This document shows positions 1-6,981 of a stretch of DNA of 22,168 bases, piece after piece. The stretch covers positions 1-22,168 of the forward strand of contig CAZIHO010000054.1 of NCBI GenBank assembly GCA_964538875.1, written 5' to 3'. Every line of letters begins with the position of its first letter. Positions within the stretch are counted from its first letter, which is position 1. The notes under the pieces were generated by a model. That model was not told where the DNA came from. It did no database searches and saw only the letters and a program-made list of their open reading frames with translations. This DNA comes from CAZIHO01 sp964538875. GTDB lineage: Bacteria > Pseudomonadota > Gammaproteobacteria > Chromatiales > Chromatiaceae. A program made the position numbers and the translations under genes.

Positions 1-78
1 GGTGAGGTCTGTCCCGCCAAGTGGAAGGAAGGCGCCGCCACCCTGGCCCCGTCCCTGGATTTGGTCGGCAAGATCTAA
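1..78 (+). CDS. ahpC: AhpC, alkyl hydroperoxide reductase peroxiredoxin subunit (C-terminal end only)
   Basis: The window opens inside this gene. The 25 visible residues, GEVCPAKWKEGAATLAPSLD followed by LVGKI and a TAA stop, match the C-terminus of bacterial AhpC. They include the resolving cysteine in the GEVCPA motif, which forms the disulfide with the peroxidatic cysteine of the partner subunit. AhpC reduces hydrogen peroxide and organic hydroperoxides in the cytoplasm and is recycled by AhpF. The ahpF gene starts 112 bases downstream on the same strand, the classical ahpCF arrangement. The peroxidatic half lies upstream of the window. Confidence 0.9.
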   Translation, partial: GEVCPAKWKEGAATLAPSLDLVGKI

Positions 79-130
79 CCCAGCCTCTGCTCCTCTCCGC
101 CCGCCGGGGGAGGAGCGCTCCCAGGTCCCC

Positions 131-165
131 ATACCAAGGCGCTGGCCTGCGCATCGCCTTGGTAT
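131..165 (+). repeat. Perfect inverted repeat between ahpC and ahpF
   Basis: ATACCAAGGCG (131-141) is the exact reverse complement of 155-165, separated by a 13-base loop. It sits 52 bases after the ahpC stop and 25 bases before the ahpF start. No T-run follows, so it is not a standard Rho-independent terminator. It could be an RNA processing or stability hairpin that sets the AhpC:AhpF ratio, or a protein-binding palindrome. The pairing is seen; the role is inferred. Confidence 0.5.
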
Positions 166-190
166 TGGCCCCTGAACCCGGAGAATCCCC

Positions 191-1692
191 ATGCTTGATC
201 CATCCATCAAAACCCAGTTGAAGGCCTATCTGGAACGGCTCGTGGACCCCATTGAACTGGTGGCGTCCCTGGACGATGGCCCCACGTCCGCCGAAATGCG
301 GGGCCTGCTGGAAGACATCGCCAGCTTGTCCGCTAAGGTGGCGCTGCTGGAGAACGGCACGGATGGCCGCCGGCCGTCCTTCAGCGTTGGCAAGCAGGGC
401 GAGACTGCCCGGATCCACTTCGCCGGGCTGCCCATGGGCCATGAGTTCACGTCCCTGATCCTGGCCCTGTTGCAGGCCAGCGGCTATCCGCCCAAGCTGG
501 ACGATGGCCTCATCGAGCAAATTCGCGCCATCGAAGGTCAGTATCGCTTCGAGACCTACATCTCCCTGTCCTGCCACAACTGCCCGGACGTGGTGCAGGC
601 CCTCAATACCCTGGCGGCCCTGAACCCCAACGTCCAGCACAGGATGATCGATGGTGCCCTGTTCCAGGATGAGGTCAATGCCCGGCAGATCATGGCGGTG
701 CCCAGTGTCTATCTGAATGGCGAGCCCTTTGCTAACGGCCGCATGAGCATCGAGGAGCTGGTCGCCAAGCTGGACAGCGGCGCTGGCGCCCGGGACGCCG
801 CCAAGCTGGCGGAGAAGGCTCCGTTCGACATCCTGGTGGTGGGCGGTGGACCGGCTGGCGCGGCGGCGGCGGTGTACGCGGCCCGCAAGGGCATCCGCAC
901 CGGCGTGCTAGCGGAGCGCTTTGGCGGTCAGGTCATGGATACCCTGGCCATCGAAAACCTGATTTCCGTGCCCCACACCGACGGTCCCAAGCTGGGCCGG
1001 GCCCTGGAAGAACACGTCAAGGAATACGCCGTTGACCTCATGAACCTCCAGAAGGTCGAGGCCCTGATTCCAGGCGAGGCGGGTGCCTACCATGAGGTGC
1101 GCCTGACCAATGGCGCGGTGCTCAAGAGCAAGGCTCTGATTCTGGCCACCGGCGCCCGCTGGCGGGAATTGAACGTGCCCGGCGAGCAGGAATACCGGGG
1201 CAAGGGCGTCGCCTATTGTCCCCACTGCGATGGCCCCCTGTTCAAGGGCAAGCACGTGGCGGTGGTGGGCGGTGGCAACTCTGGGGTGGAAGCGGCCATC
1301 GACCTGGCCGGCATCGTCGGACACGTCACCCTGCTGGAATTCCTGGATGTGCTGCGGGCCGACGCGGTGTTGCAGGACAAGCTGCATAGCCTGCCCAACG
1401 TCACCGTCATCAAGAGCACCCAGGTCACCGAGATCACCGGCGCCGCTGGCAAGGTCAACGGCCTCAACCATACCGACCGGGTCACCGGCCAGTCCCAACA
1501 TCTGGCCTTGGAGGGCGTGTTCATCCAAATCGGCCTGCTGCCCAACACCGACTGGCTGAAGGGCGTGGTCAAGCTGTCCCGCTTCGGCGAGATCGAGGTG
1601 GACGCCAAGGGCCAAACCAGCGTCCCCGGCGTGTTCGCCGCCGGCGACTGCACCACGGTGCCCTTCAAGCAAATCATCATCGCCATGGGCGA
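191..1692 (+). CDS. ahpF: AhpF, alkyl hydroperoxide reductase flavoprotein subunit (3' end lost in assembly gap)
   Basis: AhpF passes electrons from NADH through FAD and two redox disulfides to AhpC. About 500 residues are visible of the roughly 520 usual for the family. The N-terminal thioredoxin-fold tandem carries the CHNC redox pair (C128/C131). An FAD-binding GGGPAG lies near 217-222, the thioredoxin-reductase-like CPHC pair at C342/C345, an NADH-binding GGGNSG near 359-364, and the second FAD motif AGDCT near 484. The reading frame enters the N-run right after IIIAMG, so about 20 C-terminal codons are missing. The ATG is preceded by GGAGAA eight bases upstream. It follows ahpC and is probably co-transcribed. 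In many bacteria this operon is OxyR-controlled, but I did not identify an OxyR site here. Confidence 0.96.
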
Positions 1693-1792
1693 NNNNNNNN
1701 NNNNNNNNNNNNNNNNNNNNNNNNNNNNNNNNNNNNNNNNNNNNNNNNNNNNNNNNNNNNNNNNNNNNNNNNNNNNNNNNNNNNNNNNNNNN
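1693..1792. other. Assembly gap of exactly 100 N
   Basis: A run of exactly 100 N is a conventional placeholder for a gap of unknown size. It lies between the convergent 3' ends of ahpF and tgt. From family lengths, at least about 60 bases of ahpF and about 85 bases of tgt must be missing, so the true sequence is longer than 100 bases. Other genes could also be hidden. Reading frames that run through it are artefacts. Confidence 0.97.
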
Positions 1793-2833
1793 GATGGCGT
1801 CCCGCAGGCGCGCCATGAAGGTCTGATAAAAACGCAGGTTGTGCAGACTGTTGAGGCGGGCGCCCAGCATTTCTTTGCAGCGGTCCAGGTGGTGCAGATA
1901 GGCGCGGCTGAAGTGGGCGCAGGTAGGACAATCGCACTTTGGATCCAGGGGCCGCGGGTCGGTCCGGTAGCGGGAATTACGCAGTTTGATGATGCCCTGG
2001 TGGGTGAACAAATGGCCGTTGCGAGCGTTGCGGGTCGGAATCACGCAATCGAACATATCTATACCGTAGCGCACTGCTTCAAAAATATCCCAGGGGTTGC
2101 CGACCCCCATCAGATAGCGGGGCCGGTCCGCCGGTAGCTGGTGGCCGATCCGTTCCAGGATGCGGCGCCGCTCCTCGGGGGGTTCTCCCACCGATAGGCC
2201 GCCCAGGGCGTAGCCGTCGAAGCCGATGTCCAGCAACCCGGCCAGGGACTCTTCCCTCAGGTCCTCATACAGCCCCCCTTGCAGGATGCCGAACAGGGCC
2301 GAGGGGTTGTCGCCGTGGGCGGCGCGACTGCGGGCCGCCCAACGCAGGGACAGTTCCATGGAGCGGCGCGCCACTTCCGGGGTAGCGGGGTAGGGGGTGC
2401 ATTCGTCGAAGGCCATGACGATGTCGGAGCCCAGCGCCCGTTGTACTGCCATGGATTCCTCGGGTCCCAGGAACACCCGGCGCCCGTCCACCGGGGAGCG
2501 GAATTCCACCCCGGCTTCCCGGATTTTGCGCAGCGGCCCCAGGCTGAACACCTGAAACCCGCCGGAATCCGTGAGGATGGGACCGGGCCAGCCCATGAAG
2601 CCGTGCAGGCTGCCATGGGCGCCGATGATATCGGTGCCCGGCCGCAGCATCAGGTGAAAGGTATTGCCGAGGATGATGTGGGCGCCGGTGTCCCGCAACT
2701 CGGCGGGGCTGATGCCCTTGACGGCGCCATAGGTGCCCACCGGCATGAACGCCGGGGTTTCCACTTGGCCACGGGGGAAGGTGAGGCGACCGCGCCGGGC
2801 GCGGCCATCCTGATTCATGAGTTGGAATTGCAC
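1793..2833 (-). CDS. tgt: Tgt, tRNA-guanine transglycosylase (3' end lost in assembly gap)
   Basis: Tgt exchanges guanine-34 for preQ1 in tRNAs with GUN anticodons, the committed RNA step of queuosine synthesis. The visible 347 residues align along the E. coli protein (375 aa). They include LTDSGGF with the catalytic-site Asp at 89, the nucleophile in DMFDCVIPTRNARNG (D262), and the zinc site CDCPTC with C300, C302, C305 and the later H331. I place the start at GTG 2833 because VQFQLMNQDGRARRGRL matches the E. coli N-terminus residue for residue. An ATG at 2818 that overlaps the upstream stop as ATGA is the alternative. Neither has a strong ribosome-binding site, so translational coupling to the upstream HAD gene is likely. 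The last 25-30 residues fall in the gap. Confidence 0.95.
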
Positions 2834-3507
2834 GTCAACCAGTCTCGCAAACCATAAAGATCCTGAATTTCCGCGTCCGGAGGCGGTAGTTCCGCCGGCC
2901 AGGAGCGGCCGTCCCGATTGATCCAAACCGCGCCCATCCCTAACGCCTTGGCGGGGGTCACGTCCAGATAAGGATCGTCCCCCAGATGCAGGGCTTCGTT
3001 GGCGCCTACGCCGGCCTGGCGCAGGGCGCTCAGGAACAGGGCCGGCGCGGGCTTGGCGGCGCCCGCCTGGGCGGCGGTCAGGCTAAAGTGCACATGCCGG
3101 CCCAATGGGGTCCGGAAAATGTCCGCGTTGCCATTGGTGAGGGTGGCCAGCCGATAGCGGTCCGCCAGACTGGCCAGGATCGGCGCCACGTCCGGGTAGG
3201 GTCGCACCTGATGGCGGTGCACCAGGAAGCATTGGATGCCCTGGTCCGCCAGGGCGGCCGGATAACCGAATTCCCGCAACAGTTGAGCCAGGGATTCCCG
3301 GCGCAACCCGGTGATGTCGTGGGCCAGGTCGGGGCGGGTATCCTGCAGCCGCAGCCGGTGTTCCCGCAGGCTGTCCAGGTCATGCACCTGGCTGATGCGT
3401 TCCGCTGCGCTTTGCAGCCAGGCGTAAAAAGCTGTCTCCGCCTGGAGCAGGGGCGGCAGACAGGGCCAGAGGGTATCGTCCAGGTCCAGGGTGATGAGCC
3501 GGATCAA
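2815..3507 (-). CDS. HAD-family phosphatase (YigB/FMN-phosphatase-like)
   Basis: This 230-residue protein has all four haloacid dehalogenase motifs: DLDDT at 8-12 (nucleophile D8, acid D10), the Thr of TNGN at 124, the Lys of AKP at 152, and GDDPYLD at 176-182. A helical cap is inserted between motifs I and II. Closest in pattern is YigB, which dephosphorylates FMN and the riboflavin precursor 5-amino-6-(5-phosphoribitylamino)uracil, but substrate cannot be read from sequence. The start is TTG at 3507: no ATG or GTG lies in frame upstream before a stop, and motif I begins at residue 8. AGGGA is ten bases upstream. It overlaps tgt by 19 bases and is probably in the same transcript. Confidence 0.88.
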   Translation of the reverse strand: MIRLITLDLDDTLWPCLPPLLQAETAFYAWLQSAAERISQVHDLDSLREHRLRLQDTRPDLAHDITGLRRESLAQLLREFGYPAALADQGIQCFLVHRHQVRPYPDVAPILASLADRYRLATLTNGNADIFRTPLGRHVHFSLTAAQAGAAKPAPALFLSALRQAGVGANEALHLGDDPYLDVTPAKALGMGAVWINRDGRSWPAELPPPDAEIQDLYGLRDWLTCNSNS

Positions 3508-3599
3508 AGGCGGGATGTCCCTAGTTTTTGTCTCTGGAACCCGGCCCAGGAAGCGGGGAAACTAGCTGGCCAACTGGCATATCCCAAGGAGTTCACCCC

Positions 3600-4235
3600 A
3601 TGTTTTTCAGTCGTAAGTCGTCGCAACTGCCGGAACCCGGCGCCGCCCTGCCGGGCCGTCCCGCGCCCCTGCCCCTGACCAACCGGCACTTCGTCTCCGG
3701 CCGCCCCCTGCAAGGGCCGTTTCCGGCCGGCCTGGCCCGCTGTGAATTGGGTATGGGCTGTTTCTGGGGCGCGGAGCGGCGATTTTGGCAGACCGACGGC
3801 GTCTTCACCACTGCCGTGGGTTATGGCGGCGGATTTTCGCCCAATCCCACCTATGAAGAAGTCTGCTCCGGCGGCACCGGCCATGCGGAACTGGTTTTGG
3901 TGATTTTTGATCCGCAGGTATTGCCCTTTGGCGAGTTATTACGGCGTTTTTGGGAAGGACACGACCCCACCCAGGGGATGCGCCAGGGCAACGACCTGGG
4001 TACCCAGTACCGGTCCATGATTCTCGTGGCGGACCAGGCGCACCTAGCGCAGGCTGAGGCCAGCCGGGACGCCTATCAACAGGCCCTGAGCCAAGCCGGC
4101 CGGGGCGCCATTACCACCGAAATTCGCCTGGCCGGGGCCTTTTACTACGCCGAGGATTATCACCAGCAATACCTGGCTAAGAATCCGGGTGGATATTGTG
4201 GTTTGGGGGGCACCGGCGTGCCCTGTCCGTCTTAG
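3600..4235 (+). CDS. msrA: MsrA, peptide-methionine (S)-S-oxide reductase
   Basis: MsrA repairs oxidised methionine (S-sulfoxide) in proteins, using thioredoxin for recycling. The 211-residue product matches the long E. coli-type form (212 aa). The catalytic GCFWG motif has its Cys at 54. YGGGFSPNPTYEEVCSGGTGHAE and GNDLGTQYRS are typical substrate-pocket blocks. The C-terminal YCGLGGTGVPCPS carries the two resolving cysteines, C200 and C209. The ATG at 3600 is chosen because AAGGAG lies seven bases upstream and the residues from there match the family. An in-frame extension back to 3528 has no such support. It diverges from the HAD-tgt pair. With ahpCF nearby it forms a loose oxidative-stress neighbourhood. 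Confidence 0.95.
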   Translation: MFFSRKSSQLPEPGAALPGRPAPLPLTNRHFVSGRPLQGPFPAGLARCELGMGCFWGAERRFWQTDGVFTTAVGYGGGFSPNPTYEEVCSGGTGHAELVLVIFDPQVLPFGELLRRFWEGHDPTQGMRQGNDLGTQYRSMILVADQAHLAQAEASRDAYQQALSQAGRGAITTEIRLAGAFYYAEDYHQQYLAKNPGGYCGLGGTGVPCPS

Positions 4236-4345
4236 GGACTACCCCGTCGGGCGCCGGCGGGCAGCCCGGCCCGGCCAGGTACATTTCCAGCAGGGCTATG
4301 CCGCTTTATCCATAAAAAAATCAGGTAAATGTCCGCAACAGGGCC

Positions 4346-4377
4346 TTGACAACTGGCCCAGTATATTAGAAGATATT
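4346..4377 (+). promoter_or_regulatory. Candidate promoter for the small RNA at 4381-4468
   Basis: A perfect -35 hexamer TTGACA (4346-4351) is followed by an AT-rich island unusual for this GC-rich DNA. Candidate -10 elements are GAAGAT (4369-4374, spacing 17) and GATATT (4372-4377, spacing 20); TATATT (4362-4367) is too close to that -35. No single pairing is ideal, so the promoter call is tentative. Confidence 0.35.
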
Positions 4378-4380
4378 GAT

Positions 4381-4468
4381 GTACTGAATCACCTGCCGGT
4401 GTTCAGTGCAACTCCTCCATCCTCCTTTGGTGGAATCTTGGCGCGGCACCCCTGCCGCGCTTTTTTTT
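4381..4468 (+). ncRNA. Candidate small RNA with anti-Shine-Dalgarno-like CU tracts
   Basis: The segment has the architecture of a bacterial trans-acting small RNA. A 5' hairpin pairs 4381-4388 with 4402-4409 and CACC (4390-4393) with GGTG (4398-4401), closing on loop TGCC. A linker follows with CTCCTCC (4412-4418) and CCTCCT (4421-4426), both complementary to Shine-Dalgarno sequences such as AGGAGG. An intrinsic terminator ends at 4468. A consensus -35 lies upstream. No reading frame here looks coding. Alternatively this is simply a long msrA 3' UTR, which could itself yield a 3'-UTR-derived small RNA. I recognise no known RNA family. The structure is seen; the function is inferred. Confidence 0.45.
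4441..4468 (+). terminator. Rho-independent terminator
   Basis: GCGCGGCA (4441-4448) pairs perfectly with TGCCGCGC (4453-4460) around a four-base CCCC loop and is followed by eight T (4461-4468). This is a textbook intrinsic terminator for plus-strand transcription, serving msrA and/or the candidate small RNA. Read from the minus strand no T-run follows the stem, so it does not terminate queA efficiently by this mechanism. Confidence 0.9.
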
Positions 4469-4483
4469 GCTGGAATAAAATAC

Positions 4484-5518
4484 TTAAATACCCCAGGGGG
4501 ACTTGTCCACCAGCATGGCGTCGCCGTAGCTGAAGAACCGGTAGCCGGCCTGGACCGCATGCCGATAGGCGGCCAGCACCTGGGCATGACCGCCCAGGGC
4601 AGCGACCAGCATCAGCAGGGTAGACTCCGGCAAGTGAAAATTGGTAATCAGCCGGTCCACCACCCGGAAGGGGTAGCCGGGCCGGATGAACAGGCGGGTA
4701 TCCCCCTGGTAAGGCTTCAGTTCCCCGCTGGCGGCGGCGGTCTCCAGGGCCCGCACGCTGGTGGTGCCCACCGCTACCACCCGGCCGCCCCTAGCCTGGG
4801 CTTCCCGCACCTGGCCACACACCTGGGCGCTGACCTGTAACCATTCCGCGTGCATCCGGTGCTGGTCCAGATTCTGGGTCCGTACCGGCTGGAAGGTGCC
4901 GGCCCCCACGTGCAGGGTGACCCGGGCCATGGCCACGCCCCGGGCTAGGAGCCGATCCAACAGGTCCTGGTCAAAGTGCAGCCCGGCGGTGGGCGCCGCC
5001 ACCGCGCCGGGCTGGGCAGCATAGAGGGTCTGATAACGCTCCCGGTCCTGGACCTCGTCGGCGCGATTGATGTAGGGGGGCAAGGGGATGTGGCCCAGGC
5101 GTTCCAACAGGCGGGGCAGGGGCTCGCCCAGGGACGCCAGTTGATAAAAATCCTCGTCCCGGCCCAAGACTTCCAATGCGGTGCCGGGCTCCAGCAGGAT
5201 GCGGCTAGCGGGCCGGGGGGACTTGCTGGCACGAATCTGGGCCAGCATCCGTTGTTCATCCAGCAGCCGTTCTACCAGGATTTCCACCTGGCCACCGCTG
5301 TCCTTGCGGCCCCGCAGGCGCGCCGGAATCACCCGGGTGTCATTGCACACCAGCAGATCGCCGGGGTTCAGCAGGTCGGGGAGCCGCTGGAAACGGCTGT
5401 CCTGGGGAATGCCATCTGCTCCCAGAATCAGCAATCGGCTATCGCCGCGCCTGGGCAGCGGGTACTGGGCGATCAGCTCCGGCGGCAGCGCATAATGAAA
5501 GTCGGTGAGTTGGAACAT
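4484..5518 (-). CDS. queA: QueA, S-adenosylmethionine:tRNA ribosyltransferase-isomerase
   Basis: QueA transfers and rearranges the ribosyl group of SAM onto preQ1 in tRNA to make epoxyqueuosine, the step after Tgt. The protein is complete at 344 residues, near the usual length. Family blocks are plain: FHYALPPELIAQYPLPRRGDSRLL at the N-terminus, LLVCNDTRVIPARLRGRK, AAPTAGLHFD, VTLHVGAGTFQPVR, VGTTSVRALE and LITNFHLPESTLLMLVAA. The start is ATG 5518 with only a weak GGGA upstream. Tgt lies about 1.65 kb away on the same strand but separated by the HAD gene and divergent msrA, so the common queA-tgt operon is split. A PilZ gene lies 54 bases upstream in the same direction. Confidence 0.97.
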   Translation of the reverse strand: MFQLTDFHYALPPELIAQYPLPRRGDSRLLILGADGIPQDSRFQRLPDLLNPGDLLVCNDTRVIPARLRGRKDSGGQVEILVERLLDEQRMLAQIRASKSPRPASRILLEPGTALEVLGRDEDFYQLASLGEPLPRLLERLGHIPLPPYINRADEVQDRERYQTLYAAQPGAVAAPTAGLHFDQDLLDRLLARGVAMARVTLHVGAGTFQPVRTQNLDQHRMHAEWLQVSAQVCGQVREAQARGGRVVAVGTTSVRALETAAASGELKPYQGDTRLFIRPGYPFRVVDRLITNFHLPESTLLMLVAALGGHAQVLAAYRHAVQAGYRFFSYGDAMLVDKSPWGI

Positions 5519-5572
5519 GGTCCCGGCATGGTAACAAACCCCGGCCGGCGGCCTGTCCTGCTCGCAGCGAAA

Positions 5573-6007
5573 TCAGGCGGGAAATTCTTCAGCGTACTTA
5601 TCGATCCATTCCGCCGCCGCCTGGTCGCTGGTGAGCCAGCGCCCTTCCCGGATGCGGACCTCGCGCCGATATTGCTCGATATGGCAAATTTGCTCCGCCA
5701 TGCGCATGGCGTATTCGGTAGCGTCCTCGGCGAAGGTGACGCCCACCTCAAAGGCACCGCTGGCGTAGCGGCACCAAGCCACCACCCCATCCGCCTGAAA
5801 GTGGGGATGGCCAGCGGGGATTTTCAGGTGGACCTGGGTGCCCGGATCCAGCCGCCGGCAGGTCTGGAAACAGAGCCCGCCACCACCCACGTCCTTGAGT
5901 TGGTTGGTTTTCGCCGACTCCAGCCAAACGCTGGGCAAGGGCGTCTGTTCGCTGGGAATATCGAACTGGAGCGGTATGGAGGCGGGGTGGCGTAGGTAGC
6001 GTCGCAT
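5573..6007 (-). CDS. PilZ-domain protein (putative cyclic-di-GMP binder)
   Basis: The 144-residue product begins MRRYLRHPASIPLQFDI, in which RRYLRHP resembles the RxxxR c-di-GMP-binding motif of PilZ domains. The second typical motif (D/N)xSxxG appears in altered form as KDVGGGGLCF near 40. Beta-rich segments LDPGTQVHLKI, VVAWCRY and FEVGVTFAED follow the usual PilZ pattern, and a helical tail (about 100-144) extends past the domain. The start is set at ATG 6007 because the domain begins there. The longer in-frame extension to 6232 overlaps the divergent gene and has no domain content. No clear ribosome-binding site is visible. The missing Ser of motif two makes c-di-GMP binding uncertain. 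It could be co-transcribed with queA. Confidence 0.8.
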   Translation of the reverse strand: MRRYLRHPASIPLQFDIPSEQTPLPSVWLESAKTNQLKDVGGGGLCFQTCRRLDPGTQVHLKIPAGHPHFQADGVVAWCRYASGAFEVGVTFAEDATEYAMRMAEQICHIEQYRREVRIREGRWLTSDQAAAEWIDKYAEEFPA

Positions 6008-6149
6008 GGTGGTGGTCCGGTTCCAGAGGGCGCTAACCCTTATAGTGTAAAGGATCCAGCCCGGGCCCGCCCGGTCGCCCAGGCCGCCGGGTTCAGTTCC
6101 AGACCGCCGATGCCGACATATAGCCCATCGATGTTCCGGGAGACGTGAC

Positions 6150-6854
6150 GTGAACCTGTTCCCAGTGGAATTTGATCCCTTCCTCGGTGTGTTGGGCTTG
6201 ACGTTCCTGTTTTGGGTCACCGCCAATGTCATTCAGCGCTACCGGGAAATCCAGGCGGAAAAACTGGCCCGCCTGGGGCGGCTGTGGTCCGGGGCGGAAC
6301 GGATTGAGGATGCCCTGGCCAAGTTGGATGGGCTGCCAGTCCCCAGGGAATTGACCGGCCTGTTCGGCACCGAATTGCTGGTGCGCTACCGGGCCCTGGA
6401 GGAGTTGGTTCCCAAGATGGAGGGACTGCCGGAACGCCTAGCCGACGCCCAGAGCCGGATCAAGGCGGGGGGCCAGGATCCGGGCTGGCACGCACCCCAA
6501 TTGAATGATGCCGCCCAGGTGTATCGCTATATGGAAGGCCTCACCCGGATGGTCGACATCCTGGAGAATGTCTCTCTGGAAGAACGGATCGAGCCAGTCC
6601 GTGCCCGGGAATTGCGGGAGAAGATCCGGGTGCTACGTGCGGAAACCCGGTGGGAAAACGGCCGCCGCCGCATTCTGGCAGCCGGGATCCTGGCGGATTG
6701 GGAAACAGCCCGCAAGGAGGCAGTGAAGGTGATCGCCTACCTGAAGCGGCGGGCACCCCGTAACCAGCGGGGCATGGCGCTCTACGAGGAGGCGGAGGCG
6801 CTGCTGAGACTGGTGGCGCTACGCCGGCTGCCGGACGAGGAGGGCGTCCGGTAG
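6150..6854 (+). CDS. Membrane-anchored protein of unknown function with helical cytoplasmic region
   Basis: I do not recognise this 234-residue protein. An N-terminal hydrophobic segment (about 10-27, FLGVLGLTFLFWVTANVI) looks like a signal anchor. It is followed by a long Arg/Glu/Leu-rich region predicted to be mostly helical, including heptad-like stretches about 34-60 and 125-170. The start is GTG 6150, with GGGAGA six bases upstream, a good ribosome-binding site. It diverges from the PilZ gene (142-base shared intergenic region) and precedes uvrA by 127 bases. The C-terminus is very basic (LKRRAPRNQR). No catalytic motif is visible. Confidence 0.75.
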   Translation: MNLFPVEFDPFLGVLGLTFLFWVTANVIQRYREIQAEKLARLGRLWSGAERIEDALAKLDGLPVPRELTGLFGTELLVRYRALEELVPKMEGLPERLADAQSRIKAGGQDPGWHAPQLNDAAQVYRYMEGLTRMVDILENVSLEERIEPVRARELREKIRVLRAETRWENGRRRILAAGILADWETARKEAVKVIAYLKRRAPRNQRGMALYEEAEALLRLVALRRLPDEEGVR

Positions 6855-6915
6855 CCTGGCACGCTCCTCAGATTGCACGGCCCGTGCGGTGGTTAATGTT
6901 CGCTCCACCAGGCTA
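6852..6915 (+). repeat. Nested inverted repeats after the stop codon, upstream of uvrA
   Basis: TAGCCTGG (6852-6859, including the stop codon) is the exact complement of 6908-6915. It encloses GCACGG/CCGTGC (6875-6880/6882-6887) and GGTGG/CCACC (6888-6892/6905-6909). Two bases are shared between the outer arm and the last stem, so the full set could form a three-way-junction-like RNA with a six-pair outer stem. There is no T-run, so it is not a standard terminator. Confidence 0.4.
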
Positions 6916-6922
6916 ACTGTAG

Positions 6923-6952
6923 TTGGTCGCGGCTGGTCCGCACCCCTATAGT
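6923..6952 (+). promoter_or_regulatory. Candidate uvrA promoter
   Basis: TTGGTC (6923-6928) and TATAGT (6947-6952, five of six matches to TATAAT) are separated by 18 bases and would start transcription near 6959, about 23 bases before the uvrA ATG. I found no E. coli-type LexA box (CTG-N10-CAG with the AT-rich core) nearby, so classical SOS control is not supported by this sequence. Confidence 0.35.
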
Positions 6953-6981
6953 TAAGGGTTTACCGCCGCTGGCTCTAATTA

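Noticed and set aside
908..2926. 672-residue minus-strand frame running across the N gap
   Set aside because: Its first part is Tgt and the rest is an out-of-frame shadow of ahpF joined through N. The matching 648-residue plus-strand frame (191-2137) is the same artefact in the other direction.
6855..6981. LexA box upstream of uvrA
   Set aside because: CTGT occurs at 6917-6920 but no matching ACAG half-site follows at the required spacing.
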